64,000 nt of DNA from JBBDMX01 sp040878035 (GTDB taxonomy: Bacteria > Planctomycetota > Phycisphaerae > Phycisphaerales > Phycisphaeraceae), in NCBI GenBank assembly GCA_040878035.1, contig JBBDMX010000099.1, positions 1-64,000 of the forward strand, in the 5' to 3' direction. The stretch's first letter is position 1. The number at the start of each line of letters is the position of its first letter. The notes under the pieces were generated by a model, which had not been told where the DNA came from, did no database searches, and worked only from the letters and a program-made list of their open reading frames with translations. The position numbers were made by a program, and so were the translations under genes. Positions 45,001 through 52,384 of this stretch are shown one piece after another.

Positions 45001-47337
45001 CCGGCGGCACGCACGCTGGGCGTCCTGTTCTGGCAGATGAACGAGGACACCGACCTGCGGCGCAAGCTCGCGGGCCAGTTGCTCGCCGTGCGCGAGGTGT
45101 TCACTTCCTTCCCCACCCAAGGCAAGCACCCGCGCAGCATTGAAGAGCTGGAGGCCGCGGTGCGTGCCTTTGCCGCAGAGCGCCCGCCGCTGGATCCCGA
45201 CCTGGCGCACCAGGCCGCCGAGTACCTGTTCATGGAGGGCACCATCCGTGCCGAGGGCTTTGCCAGCAGTCCCGAGGCCGACGATCTGATGCGTGGCTTC
45301 AACGACCACCTGCGCAATACCGCCGCGGCACGCCGATTCAAGGATTCCCTCGACAAGGTCGGCGATGACCCCTGGCGGCGCTACCTGCTGCATCGCGATT
45401 GGATGCAGGCGTTTTTCATGGCGTCGGATCTCGATCGCGGGCGCCTGGCGTCTTATCTGGATGAAGCGGCGCTGCGCTTGTTCGAGGGCCCCAACAGTCA
45501 CGCCCGGCTCGTGCCCGTGAGCACGCGACGGCGCATCGAAGGCTTGCGCGGCGGGCACAAACGCATCGACAACGGCGCCATGGACCTGGAATACACGGAG
45601 TTCATGACCCGGCTCCAGCGCTTCGAGCGCCTCGCCGTGCCCCGCTTTGAGCGCTTCACCCAGGCCAAGCGCAAGGTGGTCGAAGCGGCGCGGCACGACA
45701 TCCGCGTCGAGGAGTTCAAGCCGCGCGTGCTCACCTCCTTTGTGCGCAACCGGCTCATCGACCGCGTCTATCTGCCGCTGATCGGCGACAACCTGGCCAA
45801 GCAGATCGGCGTCAGCGGCAACACCACCCGCACCGACCGCATGGGCCTGCTGCTGGTCATCAGCCCGCCGGGCTACGGCAAGACCACGCTCATGGAGTAC
45901 ATTGCCAGCCGGCTGGGCATCGTCTTTGTCAAGATCAACGGCCCGGCGCTGGGCCACGGCGTCACGTCGCTGGATCCCGAGGAAGCGCCCAACGCCGGCG
46001 CTCGCGAGGAAATCGAGCGGCTCAATCTCGCCTTCGAGATGGGCGACAACGTGATGATCTACGTGGACGACATCCAGCACACCAACAGCGAGTTTCTCCA
46101 GAAGTTCATCTCGCTCTGTGACGCACAACGGCGTGTCGAGGGCGTGTTCCGCGGACGCACGCGCACCCACGACCTGCGCGGCCGAAAGGTCGCCGTGGTC
46201 ATGGCGGGCAACCCCTACACCGAGAGCGGCGAGAAATTCCGCATCCCCGACATGCTCGCCAATCGCGCCGACACCTATAACCTGGGCGACATCATCGGCG
46301 AGCACGGTGATTCATTCCGCAGCAGTTACCTCGAAAACGCATTGACCTCCAACCCCGCGATTAACGACCTGGCGGCACGACCCGCCAACGACGTGCACGC
46401 CGTCATCCAGATCGCCGCCACCGGCTCACGCGAAGGTGTGGACTTCGAAAGCTCCTTCACCAGCGACCAGGTCGACGAGATGGTCAACGTGATGAAGAAG
46501 CTCATCCAGGTGCGCGATGTGGTGCTGCGCGTCAATCAGCAGTACATCCGCTCGGCGGCGATGGAGGACCGCTACCGCACCGAGCCGGCGTTCCTGCTCC
46601 AGGGCTCGTACCGCAACATGAACCGCATCGCCGAACGGGTGCTGCCGGTGATGAACGACGCGGAGCTGCGCACGCTGATCCTCTCGGCGTACGAGCAGGA
46701 TGCGCAGACGCTGACCACCGGCGCCGAGGCGAACCTGCTCAAGTTCAAGGAGATGATGGGCTGGCTTGACGAGACGGAGGCCAAGCGCTGGGACGACATC
46801 TGCCGGACGTTCCGCCGGACCAACGAAGTGGCGATGATGGGCGGCGACCAGGCGGCGGCGGTGGTGTCGCAGTTGAGCCGATTCAACGAGGGGCTGGGCG
46901 ACATCGGTAAGGCGATCGCCGTGGCGGCGGCTTCCGGGGGCCGGCACAACGGCGACGCCAAGGCGGTGCTGGCCATCGACGAACAAACCGCCGGCGTGAT
47001 CGCGGCGCTGGCATCGCGCATGGACGCCATGGCGCAGGCCATGGCCGACAGCGCCGCCGCAGCCGCCCGCCAGGAAGATGTCCCGCCCGCGCCGCCGTCG
47101 CCCGAGCAGATCACCGGCAAGACCAGCCCGTATGAAATCAAGGTCATCAACCGCGTGCCCGAAGCGTTCCTGGTCATCATCCGTCAGCAGTTCGAGCTGA
47201 TGAAAAGCTGGCTCGAACCGCTGGGCCGCATCGCCGCCGGACAAGAGGACCGTATCCGGCAGGTAGTCGATTCACTGGAAACACTGACGGCCAAGTACGA
47301 ACGTGTGATCGAACGATTGGAAAAAGGGCGCGAGTGA
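42004..47337 (+). CDS. Giant AAA+ ATPase with DUF3686-type N-terminus ('DNA repair ATPase')
   Basis: 1777 residues, predicted cytoplasmic. The N-terminal ~500 residues (opening with an acidic helix, then RIDVFGGIPTQLLTTEQ, CVPRDMAAFGDRFVFGYNV) resemble DUF3686, annotated as a DNA-repair-associated ATPase family. Long coiled-coil stretches span about 520-850 (VEELEGQITEQTGELSRR, ALSEKIETAAGELEML). The AAA+ module lies near the C-terminus: Walker A SPPGYGKTTLMEY (about 1286), Walker B NVMIYVDDIQ (about 1349), sensor-1-like VVMAGNPYTES, and arginine-rich FRIPDMLANRAD. The tail has coiled coil again. It follows the flotillin by 160 bp. A role in remodelling a membrane-linked complex is inference. 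'DNA repair' is a database label I cannot confirm. Confidence 0.82.
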   Translation: MAETDSNTTAPQSAAPPSAPLDIDQGAYQVLRDRLLASGRELRERVNKLNAQRIDVFGGIPTQLLTTEQITTSHNCVPRDMAAFGDRFVFGYNVRFGLKQEIDLPDVFACARFDGQRFHEEPITFIADVVFRKEFQDLYRFYKHALFTKFFSHGPHLYMKFRVGRNMDDFKAFKWAISPDKLTYIDNRSDHEVRYPQQHSFDWNRVTRDMLRPGKNPHYAIDDCLFVETTGGDLTIKIEDNTEHGRGIYSEPVDDPSQSPDDAEISYALHGNLVLLRIRPFGEDGHRHFIFNRKLREVIRQDFIADACQALPDDHGLIFAGGYYLASGRHHVFPNMPARLTFEKRIASPNGEDYLYVMYDRGEGLYVLMPYNVIEQRVDTPIVCSGYSIFDNGRLVFFKAHEEPQRHHALQIWQTPFVAADFPVERKSDSRLYQIGNRDIVRGMAECTRLLQLIEREQLYAELYLDIVKAASAMLDGYHWLNEPASFQLAQVITQIRDTGQAAVSEYEKVVRLRKASQDALAQEQERTRNLISENAARLYNGVDAFVKSLALLREARGRIIGLKDVRYIDASQVEELEGQITEQTGELSRRAVEFLLKPDSLAPYASRGEQFAQMIGAVERVVEAKALSEKIETAAGELEMLIEIVSNLRIEDATQRTTIVDSISAVFATLNASRQALRNRIAELGRAEGAAEFNSQLRLLAQSVSNYLDLCDTPEKVDNYLTKMMVQLEELEGRFAEFDDLVVQLAQTRNEVVTAFEQRKLQITERRNRRAIALAQAADRILAGIKSRVDAMDSIQQIHGYFASDLMIDKVRDILEELASIQDTVRADDIQSRLKSIREDAVRQLKDRQDLQAEGPNTIRFGRHVFSVNTQPIELTLVRRDAGMQLHINGTRFFDPVEDAGLLDTREAWDQELVSERDEVYRAEYLAYKMLPWVTNLPENERRELLDESSLALLQRVQQFMATRYAEGYTKGVHDADATVLLRQLIDLSATIGLLRYSPAARTLGVLFWQMNEDTDLRRKLAGQLLAVREVFTSFPTQGKHPRSIEELEAAVRAFAAERPPLDPDLAHQAAEYLFMEGTIRAEGFASSPEADDLMRGFNDHLRNTAAARRFKDSLDKVGDDPWRRYLLHRDWMQAFFMASDLDRGRLASYLDEAALRLFEGPNSHARLVPVSTRRRIEGLRGGHKRIDNGAMDLEYTEFMTRLQRFERLAVPRFERFTQAKRKVVEAARHDIRVEEFKPRVLTSFVRNRLIDRVYLPLIGDNLAKQIGVSGNTTRTDRMGLLLVISPPGYGKTTLMEYIASRLGIVFVKINGPALGHGVTSLDPEEAPNAGAREEIERLNLAFEMGDNVMIYVDDIQHTNSEFLQKFISLCDAQRRVEGVFRGRTRTHDLRGRKVAVVMAGNPYTESGEKFRIPDMLANRADTYNLGDIIGEHGDSFRSSYLENALTSNPAINDLAARPANDVHAVIQIAATGSREGVDFESSFTSDQVDEMVNVMKKLIQVRDVVLRVNQQYIRSAAMEDRYRTEPAFLLQGSYRNMNRIAERVLPVMNDAELRTLILSAYEQDAQTLTTGAEANLLKFKEMMGWLDETEAKRWDDICRTFRRTNEVAMMGGDQAAAVVSQLSRFNEGLGDIGKAIAVAAASGGRHNGDAKAVLAIDEQTAGVIAALASRMDAMAQAMADSAAAAARQEDVPPAPPSPEQITGKTSPYEIKVINRVPEAFLVIIRQQFELMKSWLEPLGRIAAGQEDRIRQVVDSLETLTAKYERVIERLEKGRE

Positions 47338-47362
47338 GCGGGTTGGCCCGGCGCGCTTTTTT
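47328..47362 (+). terminator. Terminator after the AAA+ ATPase gene
   Basis: GCGCG (47328-47332) pairs with CGCGC (47352-47356), with an inner GGG/CCC pairing, followed by TTTTTT at 47357-47362. It overlaps the ATPase stop codon and ends at the stop of the convergent kinase gene. Confidence 0.7.
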
Positions 47363-48474
47363 CAGTGAGCCTGATTCAGTTCGATCTCCAGCACTTCCAG
47401 GGCGGCGTCGACGTGGTGGGGGTCGCCGTCGGCTTGGAGCATGGCGGGGGTACTCATCGCCAGCAGGGCGCGTTTGACCGACGCCAGGCGGGGCCAGTCG
47501 GGTTCGGCGTGCAGGCCCAGGGCTTTGCGTTCGTGGGCGATCATGCTGCACAGCCGCCGGCCGCGCAATTTCTGCCGTCGCGCCCAATAGAGGTGCTCGA
47601 AATATACCGCGTCCTCGACCCAGAAGCCCGCGTGCACCTGGGCGAAATCCAGCAGCAAGGCCGGCCCGTCGGGCGCCGGAACACGGGTCATGGCGTTGCC
47701 CAGATGCAGGTCGCCGTGGCACCATTGGTCGCGCGGGCGGTCGTTCCAGATCTTCATCCAGTCGCGCAGCTTCTTGTGCGCGGTCTTCAGCGCGTTCTTC
47801 CAGCGCTGCTCGTTGCGGACATCGTGGTCCCGGGTGATGTTGCGACGGGCGGTGTCGAGAATGGCCTTCCAGTCCCTTTCCGGGTGTGGGGCTTGACCGG
47901 TGATGGGCACCTCGGCGGCGGCGGCATGGAAGCGGGCGGCGGCCTGCGTCAGCAGGTCGAATTCGGCGCCGTTCCACGCGCTGCCCAGCGGGCCATGCGG
48001 CAGGCGCTCCATCACCACCCACGCCAGGTCATAGCCGTTAAGCGTTTCACCCTGGGCATAGACGCGCGGCACGATGTCGCTGTATCGCGTCAGATGGAGC
48101 AGCCAGAAGCGTTCGATAGGCGGCACGGGGAGCTTGACGACGACGGGCTGGTCGATGCCGTGGTCATCGCGGAAGGTGGCGTAACCCGTGGCGGCGCCGC
48201 CGCGCTGCCAGGTGGTGCGGAACCAGGTGATGGCGGAAAGCCGGCCGTCGCAGGCGCCGGCGAGCACGGGCTCCAGCGCGGCCCCAAAGGGCGACTCCTG
48301 GCCGGGCAGGTTGTGCAGGGAACCACTGCCGGCCGAAGGCAGCGTGGGGGGAATAGATTGCGATAACGGAGGCAGGGCCGGCATTAAGCCGGAAAATCTG
48401 GCCGGGTCGCCTGAACCTCCGAACAGGCGCCGGCCCAACTGTGGCTCGGATGTGGGCGATTGCTCCATCCGCAC
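47362..48474 (-). CDS. Aminoglycoside phosphotransferase (APH)-fold kinase-like protein
   Basis: 370 residues. The catalytic Brenner motif is WCHGDLHLGNAM (about 250), and the DFG-like metal motif is LLLDFAQVHAGFWVEDAVYFEHL. The N-lobe has GYATFRDDHGIDQPVVVKLP (Lys for ATP) and VVMERLPHGPLG as hinge. APH-fold enzymes phosphorylate small molecules such as aminoglycosides, choline or homoserine; the substrate is not predictable. A Pro-rich N-terminal tail of about 60 residues precedes the fold. It is convergent with the AAA+ gene, so it is not clearly part of that cluster. Confidence 0.82.
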   Translation of the reverse strand: MRMEQSPTSEPQLGRRLFGGSGDPARFSGLMPALPPLSQSIPPTLPSAGSGSLHNLPGQESPFGAALEPVLAGACDGRLSAITWFRTTWQRGGAATGYATFRDDHGIDQPVVVKLPVPPIERFWLLHLTRYSDIVPRVYAQGETLNGYDLAWVVMERLPHGPLGSAWNGAEFDLLTQAAARFHAAAAEVPITGQAPHPERDWKAILDTARRNITRDHDVRNEQRWKNALKTAHKKLRDWMKIWNDRPRDQWCHGDLHLGNAMTRVPAPDGPALLLDFAQVHAGFWVEDAVYFEHLYWARRQKLRGRRLCSMIAHERKALGLHAEPDWPRLASVKRALLAMSTPAMLQADGDPHHVDAALEVLEIELNQAH

Positions 48475-48638
48475 TATGCCTCTGGGCCAAGAGTCATATT
48501 ATCCTGTCCACCCTAGCCATTACGCTCGTGGAATTCAATAGGTTCATCGACAGAATCGGCGCAAGATTGTGATAACATCCTTCGGAATACCTGACGCTTC
48601 GCCCAAAGCGGCTCAGCGTCGGCGTGCTGGGATGCTCC

Positions 48639-48668
48639 TAAATCAGAAATTAGAGATTAGAAATCAAA
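48639..48668. repeat. AAATCAGAAATTAG phrase repeat at the aminopeptidase start
   Basis: AAATCAGAAATTAGAGATTA and GAAATCAAAC run up to the ATG at 48670, replacing a Shine-Dalgarno site as at 33943-33975. Confidence 0.7.
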
Positions 48669-48669
48669 C

Positions 48670-49824
48670 ATGCGTGACCCTCGAATCGACAAACTGGCCC
48701 GCGTGATCGTCGAATATTCCACCGGCGTCAAGAAAGGCCAGCTCGTGCGCATCAGCGGCGATCCCGTGGGCATGCCGCTGCTGGAGGCAGTATATGAGCA
48801 CGCCCTGCGGGCCGGGGCGCACCCGTTTCTCAAGCTCACGCCCAACAGTGCTGCTGACCTGTTCATGGAGCTGGCCAATGAGGAGCAGCTCAAGTACGTC
48901 AGCCCGCTGGCGCAACAGGAGATCGAGAAGATCGACGTGTCGATCGGCTTGTGGGCCGAAACCAACACCAAGGCAATGTCGCGGATCGACCCGGCGCGGC
49001 AGGGCATGGCGTCGGCGGCGCGCAAGCCGATCTTCAAAGTGTTCATGGACCGCGCCGCCAAGGGCGAACTCAAGTGGTGCGGCACGCTGTACCCGACACT
49101 CGCCAGCGCCCAGGATGCGGAGATGAGCCTGCGGCAGTACGAGGATTTTGTCTTTGCCGCCGGCCACCTGGACAAGGACGATCCGGTCGCCGAGTGGCAG
49201 AAGATCGCCGCCAGTCAGCAGAAGGTGGTGGATCATCTCAAGGGCAAGAAGGTGGTGCATTTTGCCTCCGGCGCCGGCACCGACCTGACGGTGAACGTGG
49301 AGGGCATGACTTGGATTAACTGCTGCGGACACGAAAATTTCCCCGATGGCGAGGTGTTCACCGGGCCGAACTTGAAGGCGGCCGATGGTGGGGTCAACGG
49401 CGTGGTGCGCTACTCCTTCCCGGCGGTGCACCACGGCCACGAGGTGCACGACATCGAACTGACCTTCGAGAAGGGCAAGGTGGTCAAGGCCACGGCGGAG
49501 AAGGGTCAGGATTTCCTGGAGAAAATGCTCGATCAGGACGAAGGCTCCCGCCGTCTGGGCGAAATCGCCATCGGCACCAACTACCAGATACAGCAATACA
49601 GCAAGAATACGCTGTTTGATGAGAAAATCGGCGGAACCTTCCACGCGGCGGTCGGGGCGGGCTATCCCGAAACGGGCAACAGCAACGAATCAGGTCTGCA
49701 CTGGGATATGGTGTGCGATCTGCGCGGCACGGCCAAGGGCGGCGGCGGGACGATCACCGTTGATGGGGAAGTGATTTCGCGGGATGGAAAATTTGTGTTT
49801 GAGGGATGGCCCGGGGGGACGTGA
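48670..49824 (+). CDS. M29 family metallo-aminopeptidase (AmpS/AmpT-like)
   Basis: 384 residues, cytoplasmic. The N-terminal domain RIDKLARVIVEYSTGVKKGQ is typical of thermophilic-type M29 aminopeptidases. The metal-binding C-terminal region includes NFPDGEVFTGP with Glu (about 232), VHHGHEVHDIELTFEKGKV, EKMLDQDEGSRRLGEIAIGTN, TLFDEKIGGTFHAAVGAGYPE and ESGLHWDMVCDL with His and Asp. It removes N-terminal residues from peptides. Stand-alone gene, followed by GGATTTC repeats and a REP. Confidence 0.93.
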   Translation: MRDPRIDKLARVIVEYSTGVKKGQLVRISGDPVGMPLLEAVYEHALRAGAHPFLKLTPNSAADLFMELANEEQLKYVSPLAQQEIEKIDVSIGLWAETNTKAMSRIDPARQGMASAARKPIFKVFMDRAAKGELKWCGTLYPTLASAQDAEMSLRQYEDFVFAAGHLDKDDPVAEWQKIAASQQKVVDHLKGKKVVHFASGAGTDLTVNVEGMTWINCCGHENFPDGEVFTGPNLKAADGGVNGVVRYSFPAVHHGHEVHDIELTFEKGKVVKATAEKGQDFLEKMLDQDEGSRRLGEIAIGTNYQIQQYSKNTLFDEKIGGTFHAAVGAGYPETGNSNESGLHWDMVCDLRGTAKGGGGTITVDGEVISRDGKFVFEGWPGGT

Positions 49825-49858
49825 TTTCTGATTTCGGATTTCGGATTTCGGATTTTTC
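49824..49858. repeat. GGATTTC tandem phrase repeat after the aminopeptidase
   Basis: Four units of ATTTCGG directly after the stop codon, abutting a REP copy at 49859. Confidence 0.8.
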
Positions 49859-49895
49859 AAGCCCGGCCATGCGAGTCTTCGAGCTTGGCCGGGAT
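49859..49895. repeat. REP element, distant copy of the 61-62 kb family
   Basis: A 37-bp copy with ends AAGCCCGGCCATGCGAG and CGAGCTTGGCCGGGAT, identical to the copy at 61350-61386. It shows that the family is dispersed 11 kb away from the associated transposase-like gene. Confidence 0.8.
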
Positions 49896-49928
49896 CCCGC
49901 CCGCACCGTTGGTGCCTGGGCTAACCAC

Positions 49929-49964
49929 AAAAAAGCCGGGCGCGATCTGGCGACCAGGCCCGGC
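49929..49964 (-). terminator. Intrinsic terminator of the Gln-rich small gene
   Basis: On the minus strand GCCGGGC (49958-49964) pairs with GCCCGGC (49935-49941), followed by six U (49929-49934). It lies 28 bp after the stop of the 55-residue gene. Confidence 0.8.
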
Positions 49965-49991
49965 CGGAGGAGTTGGAACTGTCAGCGTACG

Positions 49992-50159
49992 CTATTGCTG
50001 TTTTCGGCCGCGGTCCTGCTGGCCCGGCTGACCCTGCTGACGCGCCTGGCCCTGCTGCTTCTGGCCCTCACGCTGCTTCTGTTGCTGCTGCTGCTGCTCC
50101 TTCTGTTGCTGCTCCTTGCGCTGCTGCTGATTGGGCTGCTGACGTTCCTGTTCGGGCAT
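49992..50159 (-). CDS. Small Gln-rich protein
   Basis: A 55-residue, highly charged, Gln-rich peptide (MPEQERQQPNQQQRKE, then QQQQQQKQREGQ and RQQGQPGQQDRGRKQQ at the end). No hydrophobic residues suited to a folded core, so it should be disordered. Expression is well supported: GGAG sits six bases before the ATG and a strong intrinsic terminator follows the stop. No family known to me. Overlapping plus-strand Leu-rich ORFs are shadows of the CAG/CTG runs. Confidence 0.65.
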   Translation of the reverse strand: MPEQERQQPNQQQRKEQQQKEQQQQQQKQREGQKQQGQARQQGQPGQQDRGRKQQ

Positions 50160-50673
50160 GACGAGACTCCTTGATCGGGCGGCCCCGATTTGCGGGGGCC
50201 AAGCATCGTTCGGGCGATCGTCCACGCGACGAATCGGTCCCGAGCAAAGCAGTCGCCGCCCAGTCAGGGCGGCGACTGCGTACATCTTTCATCCCGCTGC
50301 CGCTCCCAAAAGGCAGTCACGGCCGGTCAAGGCCGTGACTGCACGCCCCCCTACGCGGGGTCTCAACACCCCTGCCTACCCGCTCCCCATCCCGCGTCGC
50401 GGCAGCTCCTACGGCACAGATGAAGCCACCCTGATCGCACTTTCCCAGCTTAGCCCCCCGCCGCGCGACTGCCATAGGCAAATCTCCTACTCCTACCCTA
50501 AGCACTTTGCTGAACCTCACGGAAGGATGACCACCAAGACACCAAGACACGAATAAGAGAGGAATGAAGAACGAGGAACGAAGAACAGCGCCGTTGCGGC
50601 GCTTCCTACCCTTCTCCCTGGTTCCTCGTTCTTCTTCCCTCGTTCCTCGTTCTTCACTTCGTGTCTTCGTGTT
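50160..50673. other. Gene-free region with hairpins and phrase repeats
   Basis: 514 bp without a gene. It contains the Shine-Dalgarno of the Gln-rich gene, two perfect hairpins (50249-50342) and the inverted phrase repeats at 50523-50680. Its promoters cannot be recognised. Confidence 0.5.
50249..50342. repeat. Two adjacent perfect hairpins sharing GCAGTC ends and GTCA loops
   Basis: Hairpin 1: GCAGTCGCCGCCC (50249-50261) with GGGCGGCGACTGC (50267-50279), loop AGTCA. Hairpin 2: GCAGTCACGGCC (50313-50324) with GGCCGTGACTGC (50331-50342), loop GGTCAA. The arms have diverged in step, so base pairing is conserved while sequence changes. No T-run follows. Confidence 0.75.
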
Positions 50674-50680
50674 CTACCCC
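50523..50680. repeat. Inverted 'ACACCAAGACACGAA' and 'GAACGAGGAACGAAG' phrases
   Basis: The left half has ACCAAGACACCAAGACACGA and GAAGAACGAGGAACGAAGAA. The right half carries the complements GGTTCCTCGTTCTTCTTCC and CTTCGTGTCTTCGTGTTC. A long hairpin is possible at the 3' end of the SpoU gene. Confidence 0.75.
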
Positions 50681-51522
50681 GGCCGCGTGCAGAAATGGAA
50701 CAGCATCACTGCGGTGGCGACGGCGATGTTGAGCGAGTCGGTGCCCAGGTGCATGGGGATGGTGACGCGGCGCTGGCACATGGCGATGTGATCGGCGGAC
50801 AGGCCTTGCGACTCGCTGCCGACGAGGATGGCCAGGCGATCGGGCGCCCCCGGAAGCGACGGGCGACGCGCCTGTGAGAGCGGCTGGGCATCGGCGTCGG
50901 TCACCGTGGCGATCAACTCCACTTGCCAGTCGTCGCGCAGGCGCTGGAGGTCGGCGGCGATGTCGCTGCTGCGGATGACCGGCAGGGTGAAGATCGCGCC
51001 CATGGACACGCGGACGGAACGACGCCAGTAGGGATCGCAGGAGCGTTCACCCAGGAGCATGGCATCGACGCCGAAGGCCGCGGCGATGCGGATCAGAGCG
51101 CCCAGGTTGTCGTGGTTGATCACTTGGGGGCAAACCAGCAGCGTGACGCCGGCGTGCTGACCCGGTCTGGTGGCACTCTCCATCACCGATCCAATCGTCG
51201 GCCTGTCGGGACGCACGCCGGCGGCCATGAGGCCCGAGTGAAACTTGAAGCCCATGATGCCGGTCATGAGGGCGTCGCTCACGACGTAGATGGGCACCTG
51301 ATCCGGTGTGATCGGCACGACGCGATCGAGAACGCGCTGGGCGACCAGGAGCGAGTGCGTCCGTAGGCCGCTGGCCAGCAGTCGCCTCACCAGGTGCTCC
51401 CCCTCGGCCAGGAACAGGCCGCCCTGTGCCGCCAGTTCGCGGTCCTTGAGGTTGCGGTAGGGCGCGACACGAGGATCCTCCAGGGCATGAATGGGAATCA
51501 CCGGCATGGCGGCCGACAGCAT
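50674..51522 (-). CDS. SpoU/TrmH family RNA 2'-O-methyltransferase
   Basis: 282 residues (277 from the second ATG at 51507). The N-terminal substrate-binding domain has RNLKDRELAAQGGLFLAEGEHLVRRLL (given here as RNLKDRELAAQ and FLAEGEHLVRRLL). The SPOUT knot motifs are INHDNLGALIRIAAAFG (motif 1, about 135), ILVGSESQGLS (motif 2) and IPMHLGTDSLNIAVATAVML (motif 3). It methylates ribose in rRNA or tRNA using SAM. Divergent from infC. Confidence 0.9.
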   Translation of the reverse strand: MLSAAMPVIPIHALEDPRVAPYRNLKDRELAAQGGLFLAEGEHLVRRLLASGLRTHSLLVAQRVLDRVVPITPDQVPIYVVSDALMTGIMGFKFHSGLMAAGVRPDRPTIGSVMESATRPGQHAGVTLLVCPQVINHDNLGALIRIAAAFGVDAMLLGERSCDPYWRRSVRVSMGAIFTLPVIRSSDIAADLQRLRDDWQVELIATVTDADAQPLSQARRPSLPGAPDRLAILVGSESQGLSADHIAMCQRRVTIPMHLGTDSLNIAVATAVMLFHFCTRPG

Positions 51523-51710
51523 AGGTCAGTCCGCGCCGCTCCGCCGGGCTTTGCCGGGACGGACCGCGAAAACCTTGGCAAAATAAGGCCGGGAAGCTTG
51601 CCTGCATGAGCTTGGGCGGGTAACCTTGTCGATACAGCTATCGGACCCGAGGGTTCGTCCTTGGGTTCGCAGCCGGCGCCGCCGCGTGGGCGGGCCTTAT
51701 GTTTTTGTTC

Positions 51711-51725
51711 GGAGGTATCACCATT
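51711..51725 (+). promoter_or_regulatory. infC: Shine-Dalgarno and AUU start codon of infC
   Basis: GGAGG (51711-51715) is spaced seven bases from ATT (51723-51725). The in-frame ATG at 51699 lies upstream of the Shine-Dalgarno sequence and cannot use it. An AUU start is the classic device by which IF3 represses its own translation. Confidence 0.85.
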
Positions 51726-52367
51726 AGTCGAGGCCGTTTTCAACCGTCGAAGCCTGTCGGCAAGCAGCTCCGCATCAATGATCAGGTTCGCATTTCCCCC
51801 GTCCGCTTGATTGACGAAAATGACGCCCAGGTCGGCGTTGTGGATCTCCTGGAGGCCAAGCGCCGCGCCCGCGAGGCCGGCTTGGACCTGGTCGAGGTCG
51901 CGCCGCAGAGTCAGCCGCCCGTTTGCCGAGTCATGGACTACGGCAAGTGGAAGTACCAGCAGAAGAAGAAAGAACAGAAGGCCCGCACGCACTCCAAGCA
52001 GAGCGAGCTTAAGGAAGTGCGCCTCCGTCCCAAGATCGACGACCACGATCTCCAGATCAAAATGGAACGAGCCCGCGAGTTCCTGGGCGACGGCGACAAG
52101 GTGCAGTTCACTATGCTCTTCCGCGGGCGTGAGATGGTGCACCGCGACATCGGCTTGAACGCCATGCGCGCCATTCGCGATGATCTGGCGCCGTTGTCGA
52201 AAATCGAGGCCGAGCCGCGCATGATGGGTCGGCGCATGACCATGGTGCTGGCGCCGGACCGCAAGCAGCAGAAGAGCGAGCCCAAGCCGGCCGCCGCAGC
52301 GTCAAGCCAGCCCGCCGCCCCGCGCGCCGAAAAGCCGCAGCCGCAACCCCAGCCCGCCGCTCCCTGA
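51723..52367 (+). CDS. infC: Translation initiation factor IF-3
   Basis: Binds the 30S subunit, prevents 50S joining and checks start codons. 214 residues from the AUU start. The N-domain has VGKQLRINDQVRISPVRLID and GLDLVEVAPQSQPPVCRVMDYGKW (here GLDLVEVAPQSQPPVCRV, then MDYGKW). The linker is Lys-rich (QQKKKEQKARTHS). The C-domain has KEVRLRPKIDDHDLQIKM and EFLGDGDKVQFTMLFRGREM. A Pro/Ala/Gln tail of about 40 residues is unusual. The common partners rpmI and rplT do not follow; a convergent coaB gene does. Confidence 0.95.
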   Translation: MSRGRFQPSKPVGKQLRINDQVRISPVRLIDENDAQVGVVDLLEAKRRAREAGLDLVEVAPQSQPPVCRVMDYGKWKYQQKKKEQKARTHSKQSELKEVRLRPKIDDHDLQIKMERAREFLGDGDKVQFTMLFRGREMVHRDIGLNAMRAIRDDLAPLSKIEAEPRMMGRRMTMVLAPDRKQQKSEPKPAAAASSQPAAPRAEKPQPQPQPAAP

Positions 52368-52384
52368 TCCCCGCTTGCGGCTTA
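52368..52384. repeat. GCTTGCGG palindrome copy between infC and coaB
   Basis: CCCGCTTGCGGCTTAGCC lies between the convergent stop codons of infC and the CoaB gene; same family as 20576-20592. Confidence 0.6.

Noticed and set aside
44287..46305. 672-residue minus-strand ORF
   Set aside because: Antisense shadow of the AAA+ ATPase.
50001..50150. Leu-rich plus-strand ORF as a membrane peptide
   Set aside because: It is the complement of the Gln codon run; expression signals exist only on the minus strand.
51699..51722. ATG start of infC
   Set aside because: It lies upstream of the Shine-Dalgarno sequence; the AUU with proper spacing is preferred.
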